Assembly: GCF_003576475.1 (NCBI RefSeq)
Contig: NZ_QWGR01000024.1
Span: 1-47,198 of the forward strand
Length of the DNA stretch: 47,198 nucleotides
Direction of reading: 5' to 3'
Source of the DNA: Maribellus luteus
Lineage (GTDB): Bacteria > Bacteroidota > Bacteroidia > Bacteroidales > Prolixibacteraceae
Part shown: positions 1 through 8,797 of the stretch, in pieces
How the letters are laid out: the number at the start of each line of letters is the position of its first letter
Numbering within the stretch: the first letter of the stretch is position 1
Notes under the pieces: generated by a model
What the model saw: the letters and a program-made list of their open reading frames with translations, nothing else
What the model was told of the DNA's origin: nothing
Database searches by the model: none
Program-made: the position numbers and the translations under genes

Positions 1-278
1 AATGAAAGATAACTGCTTACTCTCCGGGATTATGCTAAATTTGTTAACAAAACCTGGTGAGTTGTGCAACAGGCACAATACATATAAGTCATGTGGGGTT
101 TAGGTGATTAGCGAAGGGTGGTGGTTTCATTTTGTCCGCCCATTGCTTTTAAATCGACACTTTCTTATTAATTTAGCCTATTGAAAAGCAATGAGCTAAG
201 TGAGGTTTTTGAGAGGTCGGACTATTTCAATCCCCACACGCCTCATATGCGGTCCGTTAACAAACGTAAAAACCACAG
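1..278. other. intergenic stretch with GTTAACAAA repeats
   Basis: No convincing gene is seen. GTTAACAAA occurs twice, at about 40 and 256, just before and after a degenerate stretch. A short plus-strand reading (GTGATTAGCG at about 106, ending near 180) gives about 24 codons rich in aromatic residues before a stop. It looks like a decayed small cassette. What it once encoded cannot be told from the sequence. Confidence 0.3.
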
Positions 279-695
279 ATGAAACTTGAAGCAATTATAT
301 TTATATCCCCCTTATTGATTAATTTTATTTTGCTTTTTGCGAGAAAAAAGAAATGGACAAGAACCAAAGCTAAATGGTTGTTTGTAATCGTTCTGTTTGT
401 AATTGGATTAGTTGCGTTTCAAAATCCTAATTATTTTGATTTTAGAATTCCAAGAATAGTAAGTTGGTCAATCATGACACCATTAATATTTAGCATTCTT
501 GACTTCCTGATAATGCGATTGAGTTATAGCATTCAAAATAGAGATTTATATTTATGGGTACGAGGTTCTGAGGACATTGATAACTCTAGATTTAGTGGTG
601 GAAATCATGTAAGAGGTAGTGATAGAGTTTTATCTTTAATTCTTTTGTTTTCTGTAATATTATTGCCGTTTGTTGGCATGTTGATTTTTAAATAA
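279..695 (+). CDS. small four-helix membrane protein, unknown
   Basis: A 138-residue protein with about four hydrophobic segments (roughly residues 4-20, 33-50, 62-82 and 113-136), basic residues after the first helix (RKKKWTRTKAK) and a polar loop of about 30 residues before the last helix. This suggests an inner-membrane protein with both ends on one side. I do not recognise a family. It stands alone, with GTTAACAAA just upstream and a repeat array just downstream, so it may be a horizontally acquired cassette. The start is the only ATG near the 5' end of the frame. Confidence 0.6.
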   Translation: MKLEAIIFISPLLINFILLFARKKKWTRTKAKWLFVIVLFVIGLVAFQNPNYFDFRIPRIVSWSIMTPLIFSILDFLIMRLSYSIQNRDLYLWVRGSEDIDNSRFSGGNHVRGSDRVLSLILLFSVILLPFVGMLIFK

Positions 696-730
696 AATCC
701 TGCTTACACCGACCGCGCTCGCGCCGGGAT

Positions 731-964
731 GCAATCGGTGGGCAATTCGATAGAACTGAAAAAGGCAGCTTTCAGCCGTTGGCTGAGATACGGATTACAG
801 CAGGCAGAAATCTGCACCAGCGACGTTCTGTGAAAAGGAGGAGAATAAGAAACAGAGAATAAGGAATAAGGAATAAAAAAGTATCGGAAGCTGAATAAAT
901 TGAGCCAATATTTCCTGATTTCTTATTCCTTATTCCATGTTGCGTATTAAAATCGTTCCGATTC
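731..964. repeat. tandem repeat, copy 1
   Basis: Runs from GCAATCGGTGGGCAATTCGA to CGTTCCGATTC and matches 996-1228 with scattered substitutions and a 1-base indel (offset 265 falling to 264). Inside, GGAATAAGGAATAA faces TTATTCCTTATTCC and could fold into a long AT-rich hairpin. The preceding bases CACCGA/TCGGTG (708-740) form a further inverted repeat. Confidence 0.85.
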
Positions 965-974
965 CCTGCTCGCG

Positions 975-996
975 CCTCCCGATAGCCATCGGGAGG
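975..996. repeat. perfect 9-bp hairpin between tandem copies
   Basis: CCTCCCGAT, loop AGCC, ATCGGGAGG. It sits exactly at the junction between the two tandem copies; the matching position before copy 1 has a related but less perfect GC-rich sequence. Confidence 0.8.
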
Positions 997-1228
997 CAAT
1001 CGGTGGGCAATTCGATAGAATTGAAGAGCCAGCTTTCAGCCGTTGGCTGTGATGCGGATTACAGCAGGCAGGAATCCACACCAGCGACGTTCTGTGAAAA
1101 ATAGGAGAATAAGAAACAGAGAATAAGGAATAACGAATAAAAAAGTATCGGAAGCTGACTAAATTGAGCCAATATTTCCTGATTTCTTATTCCTTATTCC
1201 ATGTTGCGTATTAAAATCGTTCCGATTC
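996..1228. repeat. tandem repeat, copy 2
   Basis: Second copy of the 731-964 unit, including the GGAATAAGG/CCTTATTCC inverted repeat. It ends at the same CGTTCCGATTC as copy 1. This is probably a dispersed intergenic repeat family of the host genome. Confidence 0.85.
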
Positions 1229-1451
1229 TCTTCAATCCGGATAAGACCATCATGATTCCGGGGAATCACCAACAGAAATGAAAGTTAAGATGGATACTTC
1301 TATCCGAGATTTGTTTTTTATGCAGAATATCCAATGTAGAATTCCCAATATTCAATTTTCCGGATTTTGTTGGATATTTTACATTCAAAATTGAGAATTG
1401 GATATTTTTTAAACTTGACTTTCAGAAAAAAAAGAAGCATATAAAAGGTCG

Positions 1452-2120
1452 TTATTTCCGGGGAAGCACTCTAAACCACACGTTTCGAATTTCAGAAGTT
1501 GTCATCCAGGTACTGATTCCCAATGGTCGGGAAAGCGATACTTCGGGGCGGATGCCCAGTTCGTGGCCGGGATAGAAAAAGTCGACAAGCGTTTCACCGT
1601 TAATTTGGGCCACAATGGTTGAATCGTTCACCTGCAGGTTGATCTTGTACCAAACGTTGGGTTCAAATTTTTGCAGCACTTTGGTTTCATTGTCCGAAGC
1701 ATCGGCGCCATCCACCGTACTCAGCCCCACAACCGGTCCTCCCCAGCCGCCAACAATCAGCGAACAAAACTGCTCGTTAACCGGAAATGTCAATCCGCAA
1801 AAGAAATCGTTCCCCAAAGTTTTCCGGGCCTCCAGTTCAACTTCGTAATTTACCACCGGGAATTCATTTAACCAGTTGATTCCACTGCAACCGTCCCCCA
1901 TATTGATCACGATCTTTCCCTCAGAAACTTTTACTGGTCCCTGAGTGCCGAAGTTTGTTACCTCCCACCCTTCGAGTGTTTTACCATCGAACAGGGCAGT
2001 GCTTCCTTCCGGAATTTCCTGTGGATAATCTTTGGATGCTTCTTTGGGATCGGCCTTCTTACCCGATGAGCAAGCGACCAGGAACAAGCTGAAAAGTACG
2101 GGAATCAGATATATTTTCAT
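1452..2120 (-). CDS. DUF1080 (3-keto-disaccharide hydrolase fold) lipoprotein
   Basis: A 222-residue secreted lipoprotein. The signal peptide ends in lipobox LVAC (Cys17), so it should be lipid-anchored in the envelope. The body opens with the typical DUF1080 start (ALFDGKTLEGWEV, about residues 42-54) and continues as a concanavalin-like beta-sandwich with a conserved GGWGGP stretch and an NVWYKINLQV strand. Members of this family (PF06439) bind or cleave 3-keto-glycosides and are common in Bacteroidetes carbohydrate use. There is no sugar-utilisation operon beside it, so the substrate is unknown. Transcribed convergently to nothing nearby; the efflux permease gene lies 30 bp upstream on the same strand. 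Confidence 0.8.
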   Translation of the reverse strand: MKIYLIPVLFSLFLVACSSGKKADPKEASKDYPQEIPEGSTALFDGKTLEGWEVTNFGTQGPVKVSEGKIVINMGDGCSGINWLNEFPVVNYEVELEARKTLGNDFFCGLTFPVNEQFCSLIVGGWGGPVVGLSTVDGADASDNETKVLQKFEPNVWYKINLQVNDSTIVAQINGETLVDFFYPGHELGIRPEVSLSRPLGISTWMTTSEIRNVWFRVLPRK

Positions 2121-2150
2121 GGTACTGTCAGAAATGATTTCCCAACAAAA

Positions 2151-3467
2151 TTAACCAATATATCTATACCCCAACTGCTCAATCGTTTCCTTTACTTTGT
2201 CCATTTTGTAGCCGGACCCAAAAATCTTCACGGTGTTGTGGCTGTTATCCGCCATCACCGATTTAATTCCCCGGATGGATTCCAGGTTTCTTTTTACGCT
2301 GGCTTCGCAATGCGAGCAGGTCATTCCTTCCACGTTAATGGTTACGCCTTCCATTGCTTTCATGCCTTGCTTTTTTCTGAATTTCTGGTAGAAATAACCG
2401 CCGATTATCGAGCCTGTCAAAAGAACAGCCGAAGCCAGCTCGAGCCAGTGTGGTAACATGGAATGCTCGCTGCCATCGCCGTGAATGTGCATTACTTTGC
2501 TTAAAATCAGGTCGGCCGGAATCAACCAGTTGGTTAGCAATCCGAATACAATGGCACCCCCGATAATCGTTCCCAGGTAAACCGCCAGCGATCGTTTGCC
2601 CATTGTTTTGCCAAGCACCGTCATGGTAGCCACATTGGTAGCAGGTCCGGCCATCAGGAAAACCAGGGCAGCACCCGGCGAAACACCTTTCATCAGCAAC
2701 ACCGCGGCGACCGGGATGGAGCCGGTAGCACAAATATAAATGGGCACCGAAGCAGCCAGAATCACTAATATTTCAACGATTCCCCACCCTTGGAAACGCG
2801 TAAAGAAATCGTCGGGCAACAACACCGAAATCAGTGCAGCCAGCATAAAACCGATCACCAGCCATTTGGCAATATCCTGCAGCAATTCAACAAAAGCATA
2901 ATCGGCAGCCCGCACCAGCGACGGACGATGATCCTCTTCTTTTTCGTCGTGACAACCGCACGAGGCATCGTTACAGCTTTCTGCGCCACTTACCGCCTTC
3001 GTATCTATTTTGAAGGAAGCAAAAGGCGACGCTGCCACCTGTGGCTTTGGTTTTTCCTTTACAAAAACATTGGTAAGCACACCGCCCACCACACCGGTTA
3101 CAAAGGCCACCAAAGGCCTTAAAATTGCAAACGGCCAGCCCAGCATGGAGTAGGTGGCAAAGATGGAATCGACCCCGGTTTGAGGCGTCGAAATCAGGAA
3201 TGAATTAGTAGCCCCTTTCGAAGCTCCGTCTTTGTAAAACGATATTCCGGTGGGGATTACACCACACGAACACAGCGGCATCGGAATCCCCAGCAGGGAA
3301 GCATTCAAAGCCGATTTGAAATTTCGTTTCCCCAGGTATTTATCGATGTGTTTCTGCGGAAAATAAACCTTTAACAAACCGGCAAAGATCAAGCCCAGCA
3401 ATAACCAGGGAGCCATTTCCAGCACCAGAAACCACAATTCAGTAAAATAGTTTGCAATGTATTCCAT
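2151..3467 (-). CDS. SO_0444-family Cu/Zn efflux permease with C-terminal HMA domain
   Basis: Two blocks of membrane helices typical of the ArsP/DUF318 permease superfamily, the first containing the conserved MPLCSCGVIPTG motif. They are separated by a cytoplasmic linker rich in metal ligands (CNDASCGCHDEKEED). A C-terminal heavy-metal-associated domain carries the GMTCSHC metal-binding loop. The SO_0444 family is annotated as exporting Cu or Zn; metal choice here is inferred from the family. I start at the second of two adjacent ATGs (3465-3467), giving 438 residues beginning MEYIANYF, because the upstream extension (MCCAKQRNF...) is not membrane-like and lies in the intergenic region. ATG 3470 is equally possible. 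Confidence 0.85.
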   Translation of the reverse strand: MEYIANYFTELWFLVLEMAPWLLLGLIFAGLLKVYFPQKHIDKYLGKRNFKSALNASLLGIPMPLCSCGVIPTGISFYKDGASKGATNSFLISTPQTGVDSIFATYSMLGWPFAILRPLVAFVTGVVGGVLTNVFVKEKPKPQVAASPFASFKIDTKAVSGAESCNDASCGCHDEKEEDHRPSLVRAADYAFVELLQDIAKWLVIGFMLAALISVLLPDDFFTRFQGWGIVEILVILAASVPIYICATGSIPVAAVLLMKGVSPGAALVFLMAGPATNVATMTVLGKTMGKRSLAVYLGTIIGGAIVFGLLTNWLIPADLILSKVMHIHGDGSEHSMLPHWLELASAVLLTGSIIGGYFYQKFRKKQGMKAMEGVTINVEGMTCSHCEASVKRNLESIRGIKSVMADNSHNTVKIFGSGYKMDKVKETIEQLGYRYIG

Positions 3468-3609
3468 CATAACACTTATTAAAACAACGCAGAAGTTACG
3501 TTGTTTGGCACAGCACAAAATAACGGAGAATGCCAGTCCTGAATGTTATAGAATTATTGGAATTTTTATCAGTTTTTTGGTTCTGATGCACTTTCGGATT
3601 GAGTATACC

Positions 3610-5013
3610 TTACGAATTGCCTTCCTCCCTCTCCACATAAATTTGGGTGGCCTCCACCCGCGTAACCACTACTTTTTCTCCGCGGTCGATAAAACCGGTT
3701 TCGGCAACCGCATCATAAACCTCGGCATCGATCAAAACTTTTCCTCCCGGGCGAAGCACTGTTTGTGCCGTTCCGCTTTTTCCAGTCAATGCCAGCATGG
3801 CCGGTTCGATACTGATGTAGCCTTCGTTGGCATGCTGAACCGTGTTTAACGCGAAGTTTTTAAACATCCCTTTCTCGGCTGTAAACATTTTCCTGCCGAG
3901 ATAAAGCGAAATGATAAATCCGCCAAATACACCCAGAACAACAGTTGTGATGGCTACTCCTACCCTGCGCATTTCCACGCCTTCAAAATCAAAATGAATA
4001 TTGTCGATCAAACTCAATACAAGTCCGGCAAACATCAGCAAAACTCCCAGAGCCCCGGCCACGCCAAAGCCGGGCAAGGCAAAAATCTCGATCGCGACCA
4101 GGATCACTCCCACTATAAACACAGCAATTTCCCAGTGGGCAGCCAGCCCTTCGAGGTAAAGCGGCGCAAAGTACACGATTGCTGCCAGCACCGCAATCCC
4201 CAGCGGAAATCCGATACCCGGCGTTTGCATTTCGAAATAAATCCCCCCGATAATCGCCATGATCAGCAATCCAGAAACCATTGGGTGAACCAGGAAACCA
4301 ATAATCCTCTCGAGCCACGAGGGTTCATATTCCACCAGTGTATAATCTTCCACTCCCTCCTGGTGCAATACTTCATCAACGCTCTCGGCAATGCCTTCGC
4401 AATAACCATTTTCCATGGCTTCCATCGGGGTAAAGGTCAGCACATTTCCGGTATCCGATATTCCTTCGATAAAGATCCGTTCATCCACCATGGCTTCTGC
4501 AATTTTGGGATCGCGAAACCACTTAATAATCGTATCGTTACCGGCCGTTATCACGGTGTCTTTCCCATGAGCTTCTGCGGTGGAGCGCATGGTAGAGCGC
4601 ATGTAGCTTTGGTATTTGTCGGGCATGGCAGCCCCGGTTTGATTCACCACCGTTGCAGCGCCAATGCTTCCGCCCGGCCGCATGTAAATCCGGTCGCAGG
4701 CAATGGAGATAAGTGCACCTGCCGATGCTGCATTGTTGTCGATAAACACATACACCGGAATTTTGCTCTGCAATATCATCGTACGAATGGAATCAGCATC
4801 CACCACTGTTCCTCCGTAAGTATTCATGTGAATTAAAAAAATGTCGGCTTTTAGCGAATCGGCCGCTTCAAATGCCTGTGCCACCTGCCGACGTGTTCCC
4901 GGTGAAATATCCTGTTTGATGTTCAGTTTATACACCAGTTTTTTCTGGGTTTCCTGTGCAAACACCACAATCGACAGCAAGAGAAGAAGTAAAAGCCCGT
5001 ATCGTTTCATCAT
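3610..5013 (-). CDS. NfeD-family membrane serine protease (long form)
   Basis: 467 residues: signal peptide (1-19), a ClpP/SppA-like protease domain (about 25-225), four to five membrane helices (about 240-375) and a C-terminal NfeD OB-fold domain (about 400-465). The nucleophile is probably Ser97 in NNAASAGALIS, preceded by the oxyanion-type NTYGG segment (residues 64-68); Lys133 after MPD is the likely general base. Long-form NfeD proteins cleave hydrophobic C-termini of stomatins. No stomatin/slipin gene adjoins here, which is unusual, though this is common in Bacteroidetes. The start is one of two adjacent ATGs (MMKRYG). Confidence 0.88.
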   Translation of the reverse strand: MMKRYGLLLLLLLSIVVFAQETQKKLVYKLNIKQDISPGTRRQVAQAFEAADSLKADIFLIHMNTYGGTVVDADSIRTMILQSKIPVYVFIDNNAASAGALISIACDRIYMRPGGSIGAATVVNQTGAAMPDKYQSYMRSTMRSTAEAHGKDTVITAGNDTIIKWFRDPKIAEAMVDERIFIEGISDTGNVLTFTPMEAMENGYCEGIAESVDEVLHQEGVEDYTLVEYEPSWLERIIGFLVHPMVSGLLIMAIIGGIYFEMQTPGIGFPLGIAVLAAIVYFAPLYLEGLAAHWEIAVFIVGVILVAIEIFALPGFGVAGALGVLLMFAGLVLSLIDNIHFDFEGVEMRRVGVAITTVVLGVFGGFIISLYLGRKMFTAEKGMFKNFALNTVQHANEGYISIEPAMLALTGKSGTAQTVLRPGGKVLIDAEVYDAVAETGFIDRGEKVVVTRVEATQIYVEREEGNS

Positions 5014-5277
5014 TGTATTAATATTTTGGTCGTTGGATCATTCACTGACTTTCAAACAGATACACCGCAAAAGTTGAACAGCTTATCATCCTTTTTACGA
5101 AGTTAGAAATTATCATCGATTCAGAAGCGATGAACTCTTGAATAAAATAGAAAACAAGCCAATAAACAGTCCCCTGAGTCTTTTCTCCGGAAGCCCAATT
5201 CCCGGAGTATTGGATTGATCAGTAAGTGAGAATGTTAAATCCTTCGGGTATCAATATGTGTACTTGACCGAAATTGT

Positions 5278-5285
5278 TAAATTTG
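5278..5285 (+). promoter_or_regulatory. -7 box of purB promoter
   Basis: TAAATTTG fits the Bacteroidetes -7 consensus TAnnTTTG and lies 22 bp before the purB start. I see no -33 TTTG at the expected spacing. Confidence 0.5.
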
Positions 5286-5307
5286 CGACCTAATCATTCA
5301 AAAGAAA

Positions 5308-6654
5308 ATGGAATTATCTGCATTAACAGCAATTTCCCCGGTTGACGGGAGGTACAGAGATAAAGTGGAAGGGTTAAACAAATATTTCAGTGAGTTTGCC
5401 TTGATAAAATACCGCTTATTAACCGAAATCGAATATTTCATCGCTCTTTGTGAAATACCGCTTCCGCAACTGGCAGATATTCCTGCCGGTAAGCTGGACC
5501 AGCTGCGTGAATTACACAAAAACTTTTCGCTGGAAGATGCACAGCGCATTAAATCGATTGAAAGCGTTACCAACCACGATGTTAAGGCAGTTGAATATTT
5601 TATTAAAGAAGAATTCGACAAGCTGAACCTGGGTAAATACAAAGAGTTTATCCATTTTGCACTTACCTCGCAGGATGCCAACAACACAGCACTTCCCAAA
5701 TCCATTCAGGATGCACTGGAAGAAGAATACTACCCGCTTTTACAGGAGTTGATTGAGAAACTGCTGACCATGGCAAACGATTGGAAAGACATTCCCATGC
5801 TGGCTAAAACCCACGGGCAACCGGCATCGCCAACTAAAGTCGGAAAAGAATTCAAGGTTTTTATTGAGCGGATCATGGTGCAACTGGTACACCTGAAATC
5901 GATTGCCATTGATGCAAAATTTGGAGGTGCCACCGGTAATTTCAATGCACATTATGTGGCTTATCCCGACATTAACTGGGAAGACTTTGCCAACAGCTTT
6001 TTGAAAGAAAAACTGGGTTTACACCGTTCGCAATACACCACCCAGATTTCGCATTACGATAACCACAGCGCTATTTTCGACGCACTGAAGCGCATTAACA
6101 ATATTATCCTCGATCTGGACCGTGACATTTGGTCGTATGTTTCGATGAACTACTTCAAGCAAAAAATCAAAAAAGGAGAAGTGGGTTCGTCAACCATGCC
6201 GCACAAGGTAAACCCGATCGATTTTGAAAACTCGGAAGGTAACATTGGCATTGCCAACGCAGGCTTTGAGCAACTGGCGCAAAAACTTCCGGTTTCACGC
6301 TTGCAGCGCGACCTTACCGATTCTACCGTTACGCGTTTTATCGGCGTTCCGTTTGGGCACACCATTATTGCCATTAAATCAACCTTAAAAGGCTTGAACA
6401 AATTGCTGCTGAACGAAGCGGCTATTCAAAAAGACCTGGAAGACAACTGGGCAGTGGTAGCTGAAGCCATTCAAACCATTCTGCGCCGCGAGTTTTTCCC
6501 CAATCCGTATGAAGCGCTGAAAGACCTGACGCGCAAAAACGAAGTGATCAACAAAGAAGCCATTCACAATTTTATTGACACACTGAACGTTAGTGATTCA
6601 GTTAAAGAGGAATTAAAAGCGATAACACCGCAGAACTATACGGGTATTTTTTAA
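5308..6654 (+). CDS. purB: adenylosuccinate lyase
   Basis: 448 residues, normal length. Converts SAICAR to AICAR plus fumarate and adenylosuccinate to AMP plus fumarate in purine synthesis; cytoplasmic homotetramer. Family marks are clear: the fumarase/aspartase signature GSSTMPHKVNP (293-303, mobile-loop Ser294/295), THGQPAS with catalytic His169, and TSQDANNTALP (120-130). The N-terminal MELSALTAISPVDGRY is typical of the E. coli-type PurB. A TAAATTTG box precedes the start and a hairpin terminator follows, so it is probably a single-gene unit. Confidence 0.97.
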   Translation: MELSALTAISPVDGRYRDKVEGLNKYFSEFALIKYRLLTEIEYFIALCEIPLPQLADIPAGKLDQLRELHKNFSLEDAQRIKSIESVTNHDVKAVEYFIKEEFDKLNLGKYKEFIHFALTSQDANNTALPKSIQDALEEEYYPLLQELIEKLLTMANDWKDIPMLAKTHGQPASPTKVGKEFKVFIERIMVQLVHLKSIAIDAKFGGATGNFNAHYVAYPDINWEDFANSFLKEKLGLHRSQYTTQISHYDNHSAIFDALKRINNIILDLDRDIWSYVSMNYFKQKIKKGEVGSSTMPHKVNPIDFENSEGNIGIANAGFEQLAQKLPVSRLQRDLTDSTVTRFIGVPFGHTIIAIKSTLKGLNKLLLNEAAIQKDLEDNWAVVAEAIQTILRREFFPNPYEALKDLTRKNEVINKEAIHNFIDTLNVSDSVKEELKAITPQNYTGIF

Positions 6655-6675
6655 TCCCGGCAATCAAGATAAGAG

Positions 6676-6714
6676 AACAGGAGCGGTGAGAACTTTTTCG
6701 CTGCTCTGTTTTTT
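6676..6714 (+). terminator. purB terminator
   Basis: AACAGGAGCGGTGA pairs with TCGCTGCTCTGTT (one bulge), followed by TTTTTT; it starts 22 bp after the purB stop. Confidence 0.75.
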
Positions 6715-6768
6715 AAAACAATAATTAGAAGATCTCATTTTTGTAGCTGCAACTTCTGGCTTTATCAT

Positions 6769-8592
6769 ATGAAAGAATTCTTTAAACTCATGAAACGATT
6801 TGTGCCACCGTATAAGTGGAACGTCGTTATGAATATCATCTACAATATTTTAGGCGCTGTTTTCGGAGCCTTCTCTTTTGCCATGCTTATTCCGGCTTTG
6901 AAGATTCTTTTCAGAACAGAAGAAATCGTCACCGAAAAAACAGAGCTGACCCTGTCGATGGATTCAATCACCGACAATTTTAATTTCTATATGAGCCGGT
7001 TAATTGCAGAGCAAGGCGAACAGCGGGCCTTGGTATTAATCGGCATTATTCTGATTGTTGCTACTTTGCTAAAAGTAGGATTCACCTACCTGGCCGATTT
7101 TGTATTAATTGCGCTACGCAACGGCGTTGTTTACGATATACGTTCACTGATCTATAAGAAAATCATTGGCCTTCCGCTGGGTTATTTCTCGGATGAACGG
7201 AAAGGCGATATTATGGCGCGCATCACCAGCGATGTACAGGAGGTCGAAAACTCGATTGCCAATTCACTGGGGATGATGATTAAAAACCCAATCCTGATCA
7301 TCGTTTTTTTAAGCGTTATGATTTACATGAGCTGGTCGCTCACTTTGTTTGTATTTATTATGTTGCCCGTAACCGGGATAATCATCGGGCGAATCGGACG
7401 TAGTCTGAAAAAAGTATCCACCAAAGGACAGGACAAACTGGGCGAAATTCTTTCCATTATTGAAGAAGACCTGTCGGGATTACGCATCATCAAATCGTTT
7501 AATGCCGAAGATAAGGCCATCGGACGGTTTCAGACTGAAAACGGGAATTACCGCTCAATTATGAATCGCCTGATGTGGCGCCGCAACCTGGCACATCCAG
7601 CCAGCGAATTTTTAGGAACCATTGTAATTGTTGTGGTTCTGTGGTATGGTGGTAGTATTATTCTGGGAGAAGGAAAGTCATCGCTTTCTGCCGCTGAATT
7701 TATTGGCTACCTCGTATTTTTCTACGGAATTATCAACCCGGCCAAAGCATTTTCAACCGCCCTTTACAGTGTTGAAAAAGGATTGGCCTCAATGCACCGG
7801 ATCGATCACGTTTTAGCCGCTGAAGTAACCATTAAAGACAAGCCCGGGGCGCAGGATATTAAATCGTTTAATAATAAAATCGCTTATAAGAACGTAAGTT
7901 TCTCGTACGACAAGGCAGAGGTACTTTCGAATGTTTCGCTGGAAATTGAAAAAGGAAAAACCGTTGCCCTCGTGGGTTCTTCCGGCAGTGGAAAAACCAC
8001 CATGGTTGATCTTCTTCCGCGTTTTTGGGATATAACGGAAGGTACCATTGAAATTGACGGAATTGACATCCGCGACCTGAAACTGAAATCGTTGCGCAAC
8101 CTGATCGGAAACGTAAACCAGGAACCCATTTTATTCAACGATACCATCTTTAATAACATTGCTTTTGGAGTAGAGAACGCCACCAAAGAAGAAGTGGAAA
8201 AAGCTGCCAGAATTGCCAATGCCCACGATTTTATCATGGCTTCCGAAAATGGGTACGACACCCGTATCGGTGACCGTGGCGACAAGCTGTCGGGCGGCCA
8301 AAAGCAACGTTTATCCATTGCCCGTGCCATTTTGCGTAATCCTCCGATTTTAATCCTGGATGAAGCAACTTCAGCACTCGATACCGAATCGGAAAAACTG
8401 GTACAGGAAGCGCTGGAAAACCTGATGAAGAACCGAACTTCACTGGTGATAGCACACCGGCTTTCAACCATTAAAAATGCCAATATGATTTGTGTATTGC
8501 ACGAAGGGAAAATAGTGGAACAGGGAACACACGAAGAACTACTGAAGCTGGACGGCCGCTACACCCGTTTGCACAAAATGCAGATGTTTTAA
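6769..8592 (+). CDS. MsbA-like ABC exporter (fused permease-ATPase)
   Basis: 607 residues: six membrane helices (about 18-330) followed by an ABC ATPase. Visible motifs: Walker A GSSGSGKTT (403-411), Q-loop Gln451, signature LSGGQ (507-511), Walker B ILILDEATSALD (527-538) and H-loop His563. The organisation matches the MsbA/lipid-exporting half-transporter group working as homodimers at the inner membrane. Lipid A-core flipping is the usual role for Bacteroidetes members with this layout, but drug or peptide export cannot be excluded from sequence. It is a stand-alone gene. Confidence 0.9.
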   Translation: MKEFFKLMKRFVPPYKWNVVMNIIYNILGAVFGAFSFAMLIPALKILFRTEEIVTEKTELTLSMDSITDNFNFYMSRLIAEQGEQRALVLIGIILIVATLLKVGFTYLADFVLIALRNGVVYDIRSLIYKKIIGLPLGYFSDERKGDIMARITSDVQEVENSIANSLGMMIKNPILIIVFLSVMIYMSWSLTLFVFIMLPVTGIIIGRIGRSLKKVSTKGQDKLGEILSIIEEDLSGLRIIKSFNAEDKAIGRFQTENGNYRSIMNRLMWRRNLAHPASEFLGTIVIVVVLWYGGSIILGEGKSSLSAAEFIGYLVFFYGIINPAKAFSTALYSVEKGLASMHRIDHVLAAEVTIKDKPGAQDIKSFNNKIAYKNVSFSYDKAEVLSNVSLEIEKGKTVALVGSSGSGKTTMVDLLPRFWDITEGTIEIDGIDIRDLKLKSLRNLIGNVNQEPILFNDTIFNNIAFGVENATKEEVEKAARIANAHDFIMASENGYDTRIGDRGDKLSGGQKQRLSIARAILRNPPILILDEATSALDTESEKLVQEALENLMKNRTSLVIAHRLSTIKNANMICVLHEGKIVEQGTHEELLKLDGRYTRLHKMQMF

Positions 8593-8797
8593 AAGCAGCT
8601 ACGAGCCGTAAGCTGTGAGCTGCGAGCTATTGTCAAACTGAGAAATTGCAATATTGTTAAATTGTAAGACTCCTCGTATTCCTTTGTTTTCACAAAAAAC
8701 TGAAAACTGTGACTGCTTACTGCGGCTAACACTTCATTTTTCAAGTAAAAAGCCTTAATGCGCTTACAAGTTCATCTGCGGGGAAGAGCGTTTGTTT
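8593..8797. other. intergenic region with short GAGCT-type repeats
   Basis: 205 bp with no gene. GAGCCGTAAGCTGTGAGCTGCGAGCT near 8600-8625 is a run of short imperfect repeats of a kind common in Bacteroidetes spacers. No clear terminator for the ABC exporter was found. Confidence 0.4.

Larger units (their letters stand above)
696..1451. other. 756-bp gene-free region of intergenic repeats
   Basis: No gene is supported. The first two thirds are a tandem duplication of about 234 bp with internal inverted repeats. The last third (about 1325-1406) contains an imperfect inverted repeat built from AATATCCAAT and its complement ATTGGATATT. Short frames here are low-complexity artefacts of the repeats. 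Confidence 0.7.

Noticed and set aside
772..999. 75-aa minus-strand frame in the repeat array
   Set aside because: Composed entirely of the tandem intergenic repeat.
841..1160. CRISPR-like look of the AATAAGG repeats
   Set aside because: Repeats are short, irregular and part of inverted repeats; no regular spacers or cas genes.
3994..4836. 280-aa plus-strand frame antisense to the NfeD gene
   Set aside because: Rich in His/Gln/Asn with no domain; it lies fully opposite a well-supported membrane protease.
7884..8483. 199-aa minus-strand frame in the ABC exporter
   Set aside because: Low-complexity Ser/Arg-rich shadow opposite the ATPase domain.
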